This document shows, one piece after another, positions 34,230-42,642 of a stretch of 42,642 nt of DNA. The notes beneath the pieces are model-generated. The model worked only from the letters and a program-made list of their open reading frames with translations. It ran no database searches and was not told where the DNA came from. The stretch lies in contig DAOUSK010000007.1 in the NCBI GenBank assembly GCA_030627265.1, forward strand, positions 1-42,642. Direction: 5' to 3'. This DNA is from Methylococcaceae bacterium (GTDB lineage: Bacteria > Pseudomonadota > Gammaproteobacteria > Methylococcales > Methylomonadaceae). How positions within the stretch are numbered: position 1 is the first letter of the stretch; each line of letters opens with the position of its first letter. Position numbers and translations under genes: made by a program.

Positions 34230-36140
34230 TTAATTTTTTAGATTAAAAACATCATCAAAAGAAGTAGGCTTATGAATACCATAGCCTTGAGCATAGTTAA
34301 CCCCAAGCTCAGCTAAGATATCTAATATAGCTTGATCTTCTACAAACTCAGCAATTGTTTTTAGCCCCATTACTTGACCAATCTGGTTAATAGATTTAAC
34401 AAAGGCTCTATCAGTACTATCAGCAGCAATATCCTTAACAAAATAACCATCAATTTTTAAATAATCAACGGGTAAATCTTTTAAGTAGGCAAAAGAGGAT
34501 AAACCGCTGCCAAAATCATCTAAAGCGATTTTACAGCCCTTGGCACGTAACTGTTGTAGAAATTTTGTTGCCTTGGTTAAGTTAGAAATAGCAGCTGTTT
34601 CAGTGATCTCAAAGCAAAAATAGCTAGCCGGAATGCCAGAGCTATCCAGTAGATCACTGATTCTTTGTAGTAAGCTAGCATTGGCCATTGATAGCCCCGA
34701 TAAATTAATCGCAATCATTAAATTATTGGGTAATTTTTTTGATTTATTTAGCTGCTGTAATTTCTTAAATATATTTTCTATCACCCACTGATCAATGCTG
34801 CTAATAAGGTTAAATCGCTCGGCAGCAGGCAGGAAAGCACCGGGGGGGATGAGCTTGCCATTGTTATCGACCATACGCAATAACACTTCATAATGTTCTG
34901 AAGGGGTGCTTAAATTGCTTATATCTTGTATGCGTTGTAAATGGAGTTCAAATGCACCATTGTCCAGCGCTGTATGCAAGCGAGAAATCCACTGCATTTC
35001 TTGTTGATGCTCAGATGAGGCGGAAGCATTTAATTGATGGAAGTGAACACGGTTACGGCCATTTTCTTTTGCTATATAACAGGCTGCATCAGCGGCACTT
35101 AAAATTTCAGATGCTTTTGCTTCATTTCCTGATATGGCTGCAATACCGATACTAACACCAATTTTAAAAGATAGGGTTTTCCACCCAAAACGGAAGTCTT
35201 CTACAATTTGGCGCAAGTTATTAGCAATTGCTAGGGCGTGCTCTGCGTCACAGCTTTCTAATAAAATACCAAATTCATCCCCTCCTAAACGCGCTAATAA
35301 ATCAGCTTTACGTAATGAACTTCCTAGGGAAGCACTTATTTGTTTTAAAAGCTCATCACCGGCATCATGCCCACAAGTATCATTAACTACTTTAAATTGG
35401 TCTAAATCTAAATAGAGAAGATGGTGTAATAAATTATCTATACGTGATCTTTCCAGTAGATCTTTCATTTTAGCTTCAAACTGGCGTCGATTAGCGAGAC
35501 TGGTTAAAGGATCATGAAGAGCTTGCCAGTTTAATTTAGCTGAGAGTGAGCGAGAATGAGTGACATCTCTAAAAACAAGAACAGCGCCCTGTATTTGCCC
35601 GTCATTATCTAAAATGGGAGCAACTGAATCTGTTATGGATAAATACTCGCCCTCTCTAAAAAGGCAGTGATCAGTTTCATTCGCAATGATGTCTTGTTTT
35701 TCAAGGCATGTTGCAACAGGGCAGGGAATAGCTTTTTTAGAACTTTCGTGTACCACTTTGTAAAAATGAGCCACATTTTTATTGCGCGCATCCCCCTCAA
35801 AAAACCCCGTCAGAATTTCAGCAACTGGGTTCATAAACAATACGTTGCCTTTTTTATCGGTGGTAATGACGGCATCAGCAATAGAGTTGAGCGTAACGTG
35901 CGCACGCTCTTTTTCTTCGGCAAGTTTATCTGAAATAGCCTTGTTTTCTTTGACCTGTTCAATGAGCTGTTTTTCTCGGTTAACATTGGCACTAATATCC
36001 ATTATTTGAATCAAGCAATAACGTTTATTTTTAGCTAATATTAAAGGTTTTATAGTGATTTGGTGATGTATGGGCTGATTAAGATTATTAAATAAAGGAA
36101 AGGGTTTTTTATTTAATGAATGGGAAATAATTGAAGACAT
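34230..36140 (-). CDS. PAS-GGDEF-EAL c-di-GMP signalling protein
   Basis: 636 residues from the first ATG at 36140, but that start cuts a PAS domain whose N-terminal half is encoded in frame up to about 36359 (see the entry at 36141). Order after the start: rest of PAS 1, a short coiled coil, PAS 2 (about 85-200; ADAVITTDKKGNVLFMNP), GGDEF (about 205-365; intact RLGGDEFGILL), EAL (about 385-630). The EAL motif reads EVL, yet the catalytic Asn (INLSG), Glu (FEITET), DDFGSG, KID and Glu (AEFVE) are present, so both activities are possible. It is the third gene of an operon with a receiver protein and a CheC-like phosphatase. Confidence 0.9.
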   Translation of the reverse strand: MSSIISHSLNKKPFPLFNNLNQPIHHQITIKPLILAKNKRYCLIQIMDISANVNREKQLIEQVKENKAISDKLAEEKERAHVTLNSIADAVITTDKKGNVLFMNPVAEILTGFFEGDARNKNVAHFYKVVHESSKKAIPCPVATCLEKQDIIANETDHCLFREGEYLSITDSVAPILDNDGQIQGAVLVFRDVTHSRSLSAKLNWQALHDPLTSLANRRQFEAKMKDLLERSRIDNLLHHLLYLDLDQFKVVNDTCGHDAGDELLKQISASLGSSLRKADLLARLGGDEFGILLESCDAEHALAIANNLRQIVEDFRFGWKTLSFKIGVSIGIAAISGNEAKASEILSAADAACYIAKENGRNRVHFHQLNASASSEHQQEMQWISRLHTALDNGAFELHLQRIQDISNLSTPSEHYEVLLRMVDNNGKLIPPGAFLPAAERFNLISSIDQWVIENIFKKLQQLNKSKKLPNNLMIAINLSGLSMANASLLQRISDLLDSSGIPASYFCFEITETAAISNLTKATKFLQQLRAKGCKIALDDFGSGLSSFAYLKDLPVDYLKIDGYFVKDIAADSTDRAFVKSINQIGQVMGLKTIAEFVEDQAILDILAELGVNYAQGYGIHKPTSFDDVFNLKN

Positions 36141-36410
36141 CCCATTGTGTATTGCTGAGTTAATGCCGCGAAGAGTGCTGCTTTTTTCAAGGATAGGAAA
36201 TAGGTCTATTATATTTTTTCCTAGTGCATCAATGCTATCAATACTACATTTTTTTGCAAACCATGGATTCCATTCGATAATATTAAGCGCATCATTAATA
36301 ATGATTAAGCCTAGATCACTTCCTGAAAAGATAGGTTGAAAGATGTCTGGAGTAGAGATATTGGGTTCCTTTTTTGATGGAGCAGAGGTATGAATTAGCA
36401 GTATAAATAA
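36141..36410 (-). other. In-frame PAS-coding extension with no standard start codon
   Basis: Read on the minus strand, this stretch stays open in the frame of the GGDEF-EAL gene. It encodes a good PAS N-terminus (SGSDLGLIIINDALNIIEW, then NPWFAKKCSID). It begins right after the TAA (36411-36413) of the CheC-like gene, in the same frame. No ATG, GTG or TTG occurs in frame before 36140. An AAAAAAGGA Shine-Dalgarno (ending at 36367) stands 7 bases before an ATC codon at 36359, which gives a product starting (I/M)STPDIFQP. Choices: initiation at a near-cognate codon, readthrough of TAA to give a CheC fusion, or a sequence error. Confidence 0.7.
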
Positions 36411-37037
36411 TTACATATCTAGCATTTTTTCTATAGCCTTTTTGAATTGTTGAACGGATTCAACATCCATTAGAAATGTGACGTAACCCTGTAAGTTTTT
36501 TTTCTCAACAGAAAAATCCATATTGAGTAATAAGACAATAGCTGCTGTATTTTCTAAGACACCTTTGGCTGAAAAAACTTCCTGCAAAGAACCCTTTATA
36601 AATTCAGGAATGTCGCCATGAATTTCTTGGCTAAACATATCTGCCATACTACTTAAGCAGGAATTCAAGATGACATTACCAATTTCTGTCATGGCTTCTT
36701 GCTCCATATCTGTTAAGTCATTTAAGGTAATATCATCTTGTTGTAAGACAGCCCTGACTAATTCTAAGCTTTGCTCTTCAGGAAAAAGCAGCATAGCATC
36801 ACCACCAAAAGAGCCTTGAAAGTTTTGGTGTACGCCACTGACATTTGTTTTTGCTTTTTCACCAATAATTTTAGTGGCACCTAAGCGACTAACGAACTCA
36901 ACACCAGGGACGCTTAGTTTAACCTCATCAGAGATCATTTCACTTAATGATGCAGCAGCACTTCCCATGCCGATATTAAGAACTTCGGTGACGGCATCGA
37001 CAAAAAAATCATCTAATACAGCTTTTTTATCCGACAT
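36411..37037 (-). CDS. CheC/CheX-family phosphatase-like protein
   Basis: 208 residues. Two CheC-type active-site helices are seen: VTEVLNIGMGSAAASLSEM (Glu and Asn spaced EVLN) near residue 17 and MTEIGNVILNSCLSSMAD near residue 115. This pattern is that of CheC/FliY/CheX phosphatases, which dephosphorylate CheY-like proteins. The gene overlaps the upstream receiver gene by 11 bases, so that receiver is the likely substrate. The GGDEF-EAL gene lies immediately downstream in the same frame. Confidence 0.88.
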   Translation of the reverse strand: MSDKKAVLDDFFVDAVTEVLNIGMGSAAASLSEMISDEVKLSVPGVEFVSRLGATKIIGEKAKTNVSGVHQNFQGSFGGDAMLLFPEEQSLELVRAVLQQDDITLNDLTDMEQEAMTEIGNVILNSCLSSMADMFSQEIHGDIPEFIKGSLQEVFSAKGVLENTAAIVLLLNMDFSVEKKNLQGYVTFLMDVESVQQFKKAIEKMLDM

Positions 37038-37371
37038 ATTTTAATATTTTAGCTTCAGTGATGGGTTTAGGAATAAAGTCTACTTTTAGTTCTATGGCTA
37101 GTTTTTGAATGGCTTCTTGTACATTAGCTGTTAAAAAAGCAATTCTTGCATTTGGAAATTGTGGTCGCAAAATCTTTGCCGCTTCACCACCATTCATATT
37201 GGGCATATTAAAATCGAGCAGTATCATGTCTAATTCTTGATCTTTTGCTATATCAATTGCTTGCTGCCCATCCTGTGCTTGAAGTATTTCCCAATCAGGG
37301 TGTGCTTTTTCGATGATTTTATTGAGCATCATTAAGGACATTTTGCTGTCGTCCGTGATTAAGCATTTCAT
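37027..37371 (-). CDS. CheY-like single-domain response regulator
   Basis: 114 residues, receiver domain only. Acidic pair D7/D8, phospho-acceptor D53 in MILLDFNMPNMNG, Thr in AFLTAN and Lys in FIPKPI are present. It heads a three-gene minus-strand operon followed by a CheC-type phosphatase and a PAS-GGDEF-EAL protein. No histidine kinase is close, so its phosphodonor is elsewhere. A role in relaying a signal to c-di-GMP turnover is inference from the context. Confidence 0.93.
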   Translation of the reverse strand: MKCLITDDSKMSLMMLNKIIEKAHPDWEILQAQDGQQAIDIAKDQELDMILLDFNMPNMNGGEAAKILRPQFPNARIAFLTANVQEAIQKLAIELKVDFIPKPITEAKILKYVG

Positions 37372-37486
37372 ATTTTTTATCCTAAAAATAAAACTCTGGA
37401 ACTAATGTAGCAGAGTTTGTAAACTAGATGCAAACATAAAGTGAGTGTGAAAATTATGTTTGCAGCAAGGGGCGGGGTTAACTACC

Positions 37487-39039
<1,553 letters not shown>

Positions 39040-40560
39040 ATGATCTATGCAGCACCGAGCGAAGCTAATAGTAAAGTTAAATTTAAAACCCGTTATGGCA
39101 ATTTTATTGGAGGCGAGTGGGTTGCGCCTGTTAAAGGTCAATATTTTGATAATGTCAGCCCTATTAATGGGCAGGTTTTTTGTGAGATTCCTCGGTCAAC
39201 AGAAGAAGATATTGAATTAGCACTAGATGCAGCTCATGCTGCAAAAGATGCTTGGGGTAAAAAATCAGTGACAGAACGATCAAATGCTTTATTAAAAGTA
39301 GCTGATCGCATGGAAGAAAATTTAGAAAAGCTCGCCGTTGCGGAAACTTGGGACAATGGTAAAGCAGTACGCGAAACTCTAGCGGCTGATGTACCTTTAG
39401 CGATAGATCATTTTCGTTATTTTGCCGGTTGCCTACGTGCACAAGAAGGATCTATTGGTGAAATAGATGAAAATACCGTGGCGTATCATTTTCATGAGCC
39501 ATTAGGTGTTGTTGGGCAAATTATTCCTTGGAATTTTCCACTATTAATGGCGTGCTGGAAATTAGCGCCTGCTTTAGCCGCTGGTAACTGTGTAGTGATG
39601 AAGCCCGCAGAGCAAACGCCTGTTTCTATTTTAATTTTGATGGAAGTCATTGCTGATTTATTACCTGCGGGCGTTATTAATATTGTTAATGGCTTTGGTA
39701 AAGAAGCAGGACAAGCTTTAGCGACGAGTACACGTATTGCTAAGATTGCTTTTACGGGATCAACGCCGGTTGGTTCGCATATTCTAAAATGTGCTGCTGA
39801 AAATATTATTCCTTCTACGGTAGAGTTAGGTGGGAAATCACCGAATGTATTTTTTGCCGATGTTTTAGAGCAAGAAGATGAATTTGTCAGTAAAGCAGTT
39901 GAAGGTGCAGTATTAGCTTTTTTTAATCAAGGTGAAGTTTGCTCTTGTCCATCGCGTTTATTGATTCAGGACTCTATTTATGATGCCTTTATTGAAAAAG
40001 TGATTGAACGTGCTAGCCAAATTAAACGCGGTAATCCACTTGATACAGAAACTATGGTCGGCGCTCAAGCATCAAAACAACAATTCGATAAAATTATGGA
40101 ATATGTTGAAATTGGTAAAAACGAAGGCGCTGAAGTTTTAATTGGCGGAGAGGTTGAATCTTTAGAGGGTGAATATGGCGAAGGCTTTTATATTCAACCA
40201 ACGGTTATGAAAGGGCACAATAAAATGCGTATTTTTCAGGAAGAAATTTTCGGTCCAGTGGTTTCTGTCACAACATTTAAAGATGAGGCGGAAGCTTTAG
40301 AAATTGCTAATGATACCGAGTTTGGTTTGGGTGCAGGTGTATGGACACGCGATATGAATCTTGCTTACCGTATGGGGCGTGGTATTCAGGCAGGACGTGT
40401 ATGGACTAACTGTTATCACCATTATCCTGCGCATGCTGCATTCGGTGGTTATAAAAAATCAGGTGTTGGTAGGGAAACACATAAAATGATGTTAGATCAT
40501 TATCAGCAAACCAAGAATATGCTGGTTAGTTATGATATTAACCCACTGGGTTTTTTCTAA
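39040..40560 (+). CDS. NAD(P)-dependent aldehyde dehydrogenase (AldB/ExaC type)
   Basis: 506 residues from ATG 39040, with TTGGAG 9 bases upstream. The frame can begin at TTG 39025, but that is part of the ribosome site. Family marks: [28 protein letters not shown], the Glu in [12 protein letters not shown] and the catalytic Cys in [13 protein letters not shown], whose CxC form is that of acetaldehyde dehydrogenases of the AldB/ExaC group. It should oxidise acetaldehyde to acetate. Acetyl-CoA synthetase lies just downstream, giving a route acetaldehyde-acetate-acetyl-CoA. Confidence 0.92.
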   Translation: MIYAAPSEANSKVKFKTRYGNFIGGEWVAPVKGQYFDNVSPINGQVFCEIPRSTEEDIELALDAAHAAKDAWGKKSVTERSNALLKVADRMEENLEKLAVAETWDNGKAVRETLAADVPLAIDHFRYFAGCLRAQEGSIGEIDENTVAYHFHEPLGVVGQIIPWNFPLLMACWKLAPALAAGNCVVMKPAEQTPVSILILMEVIADLLPAGVINIVNGFGKEAGQALATSTRIAKIAFTGSTPVGSHILKCAAENIIPSTVELGGKSPNVFFADVLEQEDEFVSKAVEGAVLAFFNQGEVCSCPSRLLIQDSIYDAFIEKVIERASQIKRGNPLDTETMVGAQASKQQFDKIMEYVEIGKNEGAEVLIGGEVESLEGEYGEGFYIQPTVMKGHNKMRIFQEEIFGPVVSVTTFKDEAEALEIANDTEFGLGAGVWTRDMNLAYRMGRGIQAGRVWTNCYHHYPAHAAFGGYKKSGVGRETHKMMLDHYQQTKNMLVSYDINPLGFF

Positions 40561-40667
40561 TATAAGGCATACGAATTCTCACTATCTATTTAAGATGAGA
40601 TATAATCCAATCCCAATAAATACTCTCTATTATAAGTATCTGGGGTAATTATTTATTTACCTTTTAT

Positions 40668-40720
40668 GTAGGATGGGTAGAGCGTAGCACTAGTTTTTTA
40701 GGTGCGCAGTGAAACCCATC
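40668..40720. repeat. Dispersed palindromic repeat, copy 3 (longer form)
   Basis: It begins GTAGGATGGGTAGAGCG and ends GTGAAACCCATC like the other two copies, but the centre is 18 bases longer and different (GTAGCACTAG...GGTGCGCA). Arms GATGGGT (40672-40678) and ACCCATC (40714-40720). It lies between the aldehyde dehydrogenase gene and acs. Confidence 0.8.
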
Positions 40721-40789
40721 AACCCGACTGACACAAGCATTAAAATAATGATGCACCAAGGTAGCGAGTAGAAACAAGGAAAGCCATTT

Positions 40790-42642
40790 ATGACAGAACA
40801 TCACACCTATGAACACCAAGTCCACCCTGTAAAAGATCATATTGCTAAAAATGCACATATTAATAATGAGCAATATTTAGCTTTATACCAGCAATCGATA
40901 GAACAGCCTGAAACCTTTTGGGCTGAGCAAGCGGATAAATTTTTAGATTGGCAAAAACCTTGGGATAAGGTACTTGAATACGATTATCCTAAAGGCGAAA
41001 TTAAATGGTTTGAAGGCGGAAAACTTAATGTCAGCGTGAATTGTCTTGATAGACATCTGGCGACACGAGGCGAACAAGTTGCTTTGATTTGGGAGGGGGA
41101 CGACCCTACCAATGATAAAAAAATGACCTATCGAGAATTGCATCAAGAAGTCTGCCGATTTGCGAATGTCTTAAAAGCACAAGGGGTGCAAAAAGGTGAT
41201 CGGGTGTGTATTTATTTACCCATGATTATTGAATCTGCCGCTGTTATTTTAGCGTGTACACGCATTGGTGCCGTGCATTCCATTGTCTTTGGTGGATTTT
41301 CTGCAGAAGCTTTAAAAGATCGAATTAATGATTCTGATTGTAAATTAGTTGTTTGTGCAGATGAAGGTTATCGCGGCGGTAAAATCATACCGATTAAAGC
41401 AGCGGTGGATAAAGCCATTACAGGTTGCCCAGGCATAGAAAGTGTCATCGTTATTAAAAATAGCGGTAATTCCGTTGCATGGAATGATGCAAAAGATGTT
41501 TGGTATCACCAAGCCATGTCTGAGGTTTCAGCAGAGTGTGAACCCGAATGGATGGATGCTGAAGATCCTTTATTTATTTTATATACCTCAGGTTCAACAG
41601 GCCAACCCAAAGGGCTGGTACATACGACAGGTGGTTACCTATTGTATGCAGCGATGACGCACAAATATATTTTTGATTATCAAGAAGGCGAGATTTATTG
41701 GTGTACTGCTGACATAGGCTGGATTACCGGCCATACCTATATGATTTATGGGCCTTTATGCAATGGTGCGACCACTTTATTATTTGAAGGCGTGCCAACA
41801 TACCCCGATGCCAGTCGTTTTTGGCAAGTTGTGGATAAACATAAAGTCAATATTTTCTATACCGCTCCCACAGCCTTACGAGCATTAATGGCTCAAGGTA
41901 ATCAATATTTAGACAATACCACACGCAGTAGTTTACGGGTGCTGGGTTCGGTAGGTGAGCCAATTAATCCAGAAGCTTGGGAATGGTATTACGAATTGGT
42001 TGGTAATGAAAATTGCCCCATTGTTGATACTTGGTGGCAAACCGAAACGGGCGGAATTTTAATCACCCCATTACCCGGTGCAACCGAATTAATACCCAGT
42101 TCAGCAACGCGACCTTTTTTTGGTGTTAAACCTGCTATTTTAAGTAATGAAGGTCAAGTAATCAAGGATGGTACTGAAGGTGTGTTAGTCATGGAGCGGC
42201 CATGGCCAGGACAAGCACGTAGTATTTACGGTGATCATCAGCGTTTTATTGATACCTATTTTAAAAATTACCCAGGCTATTATTTTACTGGTGATGGCGC
42301 AAGGTGTGATGCACGTGGTTATTACTGGATTACAGGCCGTGTTGATGATGTCATTAATGTGTCAGGGCATCGCATGGGAACGGCAGAAGTAGAATCAGCC
42401 ATTGATGAGCATCCCTTAGTCGCTGAAACGGCAGTCGTCGGTTATCCGCATGATATCAAAGGACAAGGTATTTATGCTTATGTAACGTTAAATGTAGGAA
42501 CGGAAGGGACTGACGAATTAAAAAAAGAACTGGTTAAATTAGTTCGCGCTGATATTGGGCCGATTGCCAGTCCTGATATTATTCAATGGGCTCCTCAGCT
42601 ACCGAAAACCCGTTCGGGTAAAATTATGCGCCGAATTTTGCG
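40790..42642 (+). CDS. acs: Acetyl-CoA synthetase, 3' end cut by the window
   Basis: About 617 residues are visible from ATG 40790 ([20 protein letters not shown]), preceded by AAGGAAAG. The frame stays open to the window edge, so about 35-40 residues are missing. It has the AMP-binding signature [20 protein letters not shown], the acetate-pocket [20 protein letters not shown], and the C-terminal [13 protein letters not shown] with the acetylatable catalytic Lys. It makes acetyl-CoA from acetate, ATP and CoA through acetyl-AMP. It follows an aldehyde dehydrogenase gene, 229 bases and one palindromic repeat away. Confidence 0.96.
   Translation, partial: MTEHHTYEHQVHPVKDHIAKNAHINNEQYLALYQQSIEQPETFWAEQADKFLDWQKPWDKVLEYDYPKGEIKWFEGGKLNVSVNCLDRHLATRGEQVALIWEGDDPTNDKKMTYRELHQEVCRFANVLKAQGVQKGDRVCIYLPMIIESAAVILACTRIGAVHSIVFGGFSAEALKDRINDSDCKLVVCADEGYRGGKIIPIKAAVDKAITGCPGIESVIVIKNSGNSVAWNDAKDVWYHQAMSEVSAECEPEWMDAEDPLFILYTSGSTGQPKGLVHTTGGYLLYAAMTHKYIFDYQEGEIYWCTADIGWITGHTYMIYGPLCNGATTLLFEGVPTYPDASRFWQVVDKHKVNIFYTAPTALRALMAQGNQYLDNTTRSSLRVLGSVGEPINPEAWEWYYELVGNENCPIVDTWWQTETGGILITPLPGATELIPSSATRPFFGVKPAILSNEGQVIKDGTEGVLVMERPWPGQARSIYGDHQRFIDTYFKNYPGYYFTGDGARCDARGYYWITGRVDDVINVSGHRMGTAEVESAIDEHPLVAETAVVGYPHDIKGQGIYAYVTLNVGTEGTDELKKELVKLVRADIGPIASPDIIQWAPQLPKTRSGKIMRRIL

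Noticed and set aside
34952-36339. Several plus-strand frames opposite the PAS-GGDEF-EAL gene
   Set aside because: They are shadows of the minus-strand coding region.

Overview
The window looks like chromosome from an AT-rich gammaproteobacterium, most plausibly a methanotroph or methylotroph of the Methylococcales type. Housekeeping genes are gammaproteobacterial in kind (RsmJ, RF2 with programmed frameshift, LeuCDB-Asd-FimV order, RpoH). They sit beside a block of archaeal-type cofactor genes (HisA-like, MfnD-like ATP-grasp, MfnF-like ASKHA protein, PabB, MfnE-like kinase), the hallmark of bacteria that oxidise formaldehyde through tetrahydromethanopterin and methylofuran. The taxonomic call is inference from gene content.

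Layout. 1-1.3 kb: end of a SUF operon (sufU tail, rsmJ, Rieske ferredoxin). 1.3-4.7 kb: a small exported protein, prfB with its +1 frameshift, lysS. 5.2-7.9 kb: a two-component system whose 7TMR-DISM histidine kinase is split by a frameshift at a run of eight T. It lies behind three CTGTCAT repeats that take the place of a -35 box. 8.0-9.9 kb: an EAL-CBS-GGDEF protein. 9.9-10.4 kb: an IS3-family remnant and two REP-like hairpins. 10.4-13.6 kb: a ParA-like ATPase, a CYTH-CHAD protein, a histone-H1-like protein and a small divergent gene with an operator-like palindrome. 13.7-14.9 kb: an HPP-CBS membrane protein. 15.1-23.8 kb: adk, lpxD, leuC, leuD, leuB, asd, fimV, closed by a strong bidirectional terminator facing rpoH. 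24.9-29.9 kb: a Trm112-type protein and the methylofuran/H4MPT block. 30.1-34.1 kb: a DUF2959 protein, truA, a lipoprotein with hydrolase motifs, ackA. 34.2-37.4 kb (minus): an operon of receiver protein, CheC-like phosphatase and PAS-GGDEF-EAL protein. 37.5-42.6 kb: purB (minus), then an aldehyde dehydrogenase and an acetyl-CoA synthetase cut by the window end.

How the genes work together. Three signalling loci, two of them c-di-GMP enzymes, share the window. The ParA, CHAD and H1-like genes together suggest positioning of polyphosphate granules. The aldehyde dehydrogenase, Acs and AckA handle C2 metabolites. The most unusual items are: (i) the in-frame PAS extension of the GGDEF-EAL protein, which follows the CheC stop codon with no ATG, GTG or TTG available; (ii) the T8 frameshift in the kinase and its Pho-box-like triple repeat; (iii) the ParA-CHAD-H1 neighbourhood; (iv) divergent cofactor genes whose start codons are one base apart. 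A palindromic repeat (GATGGGT...ACCCATC) occurs three times between genes.
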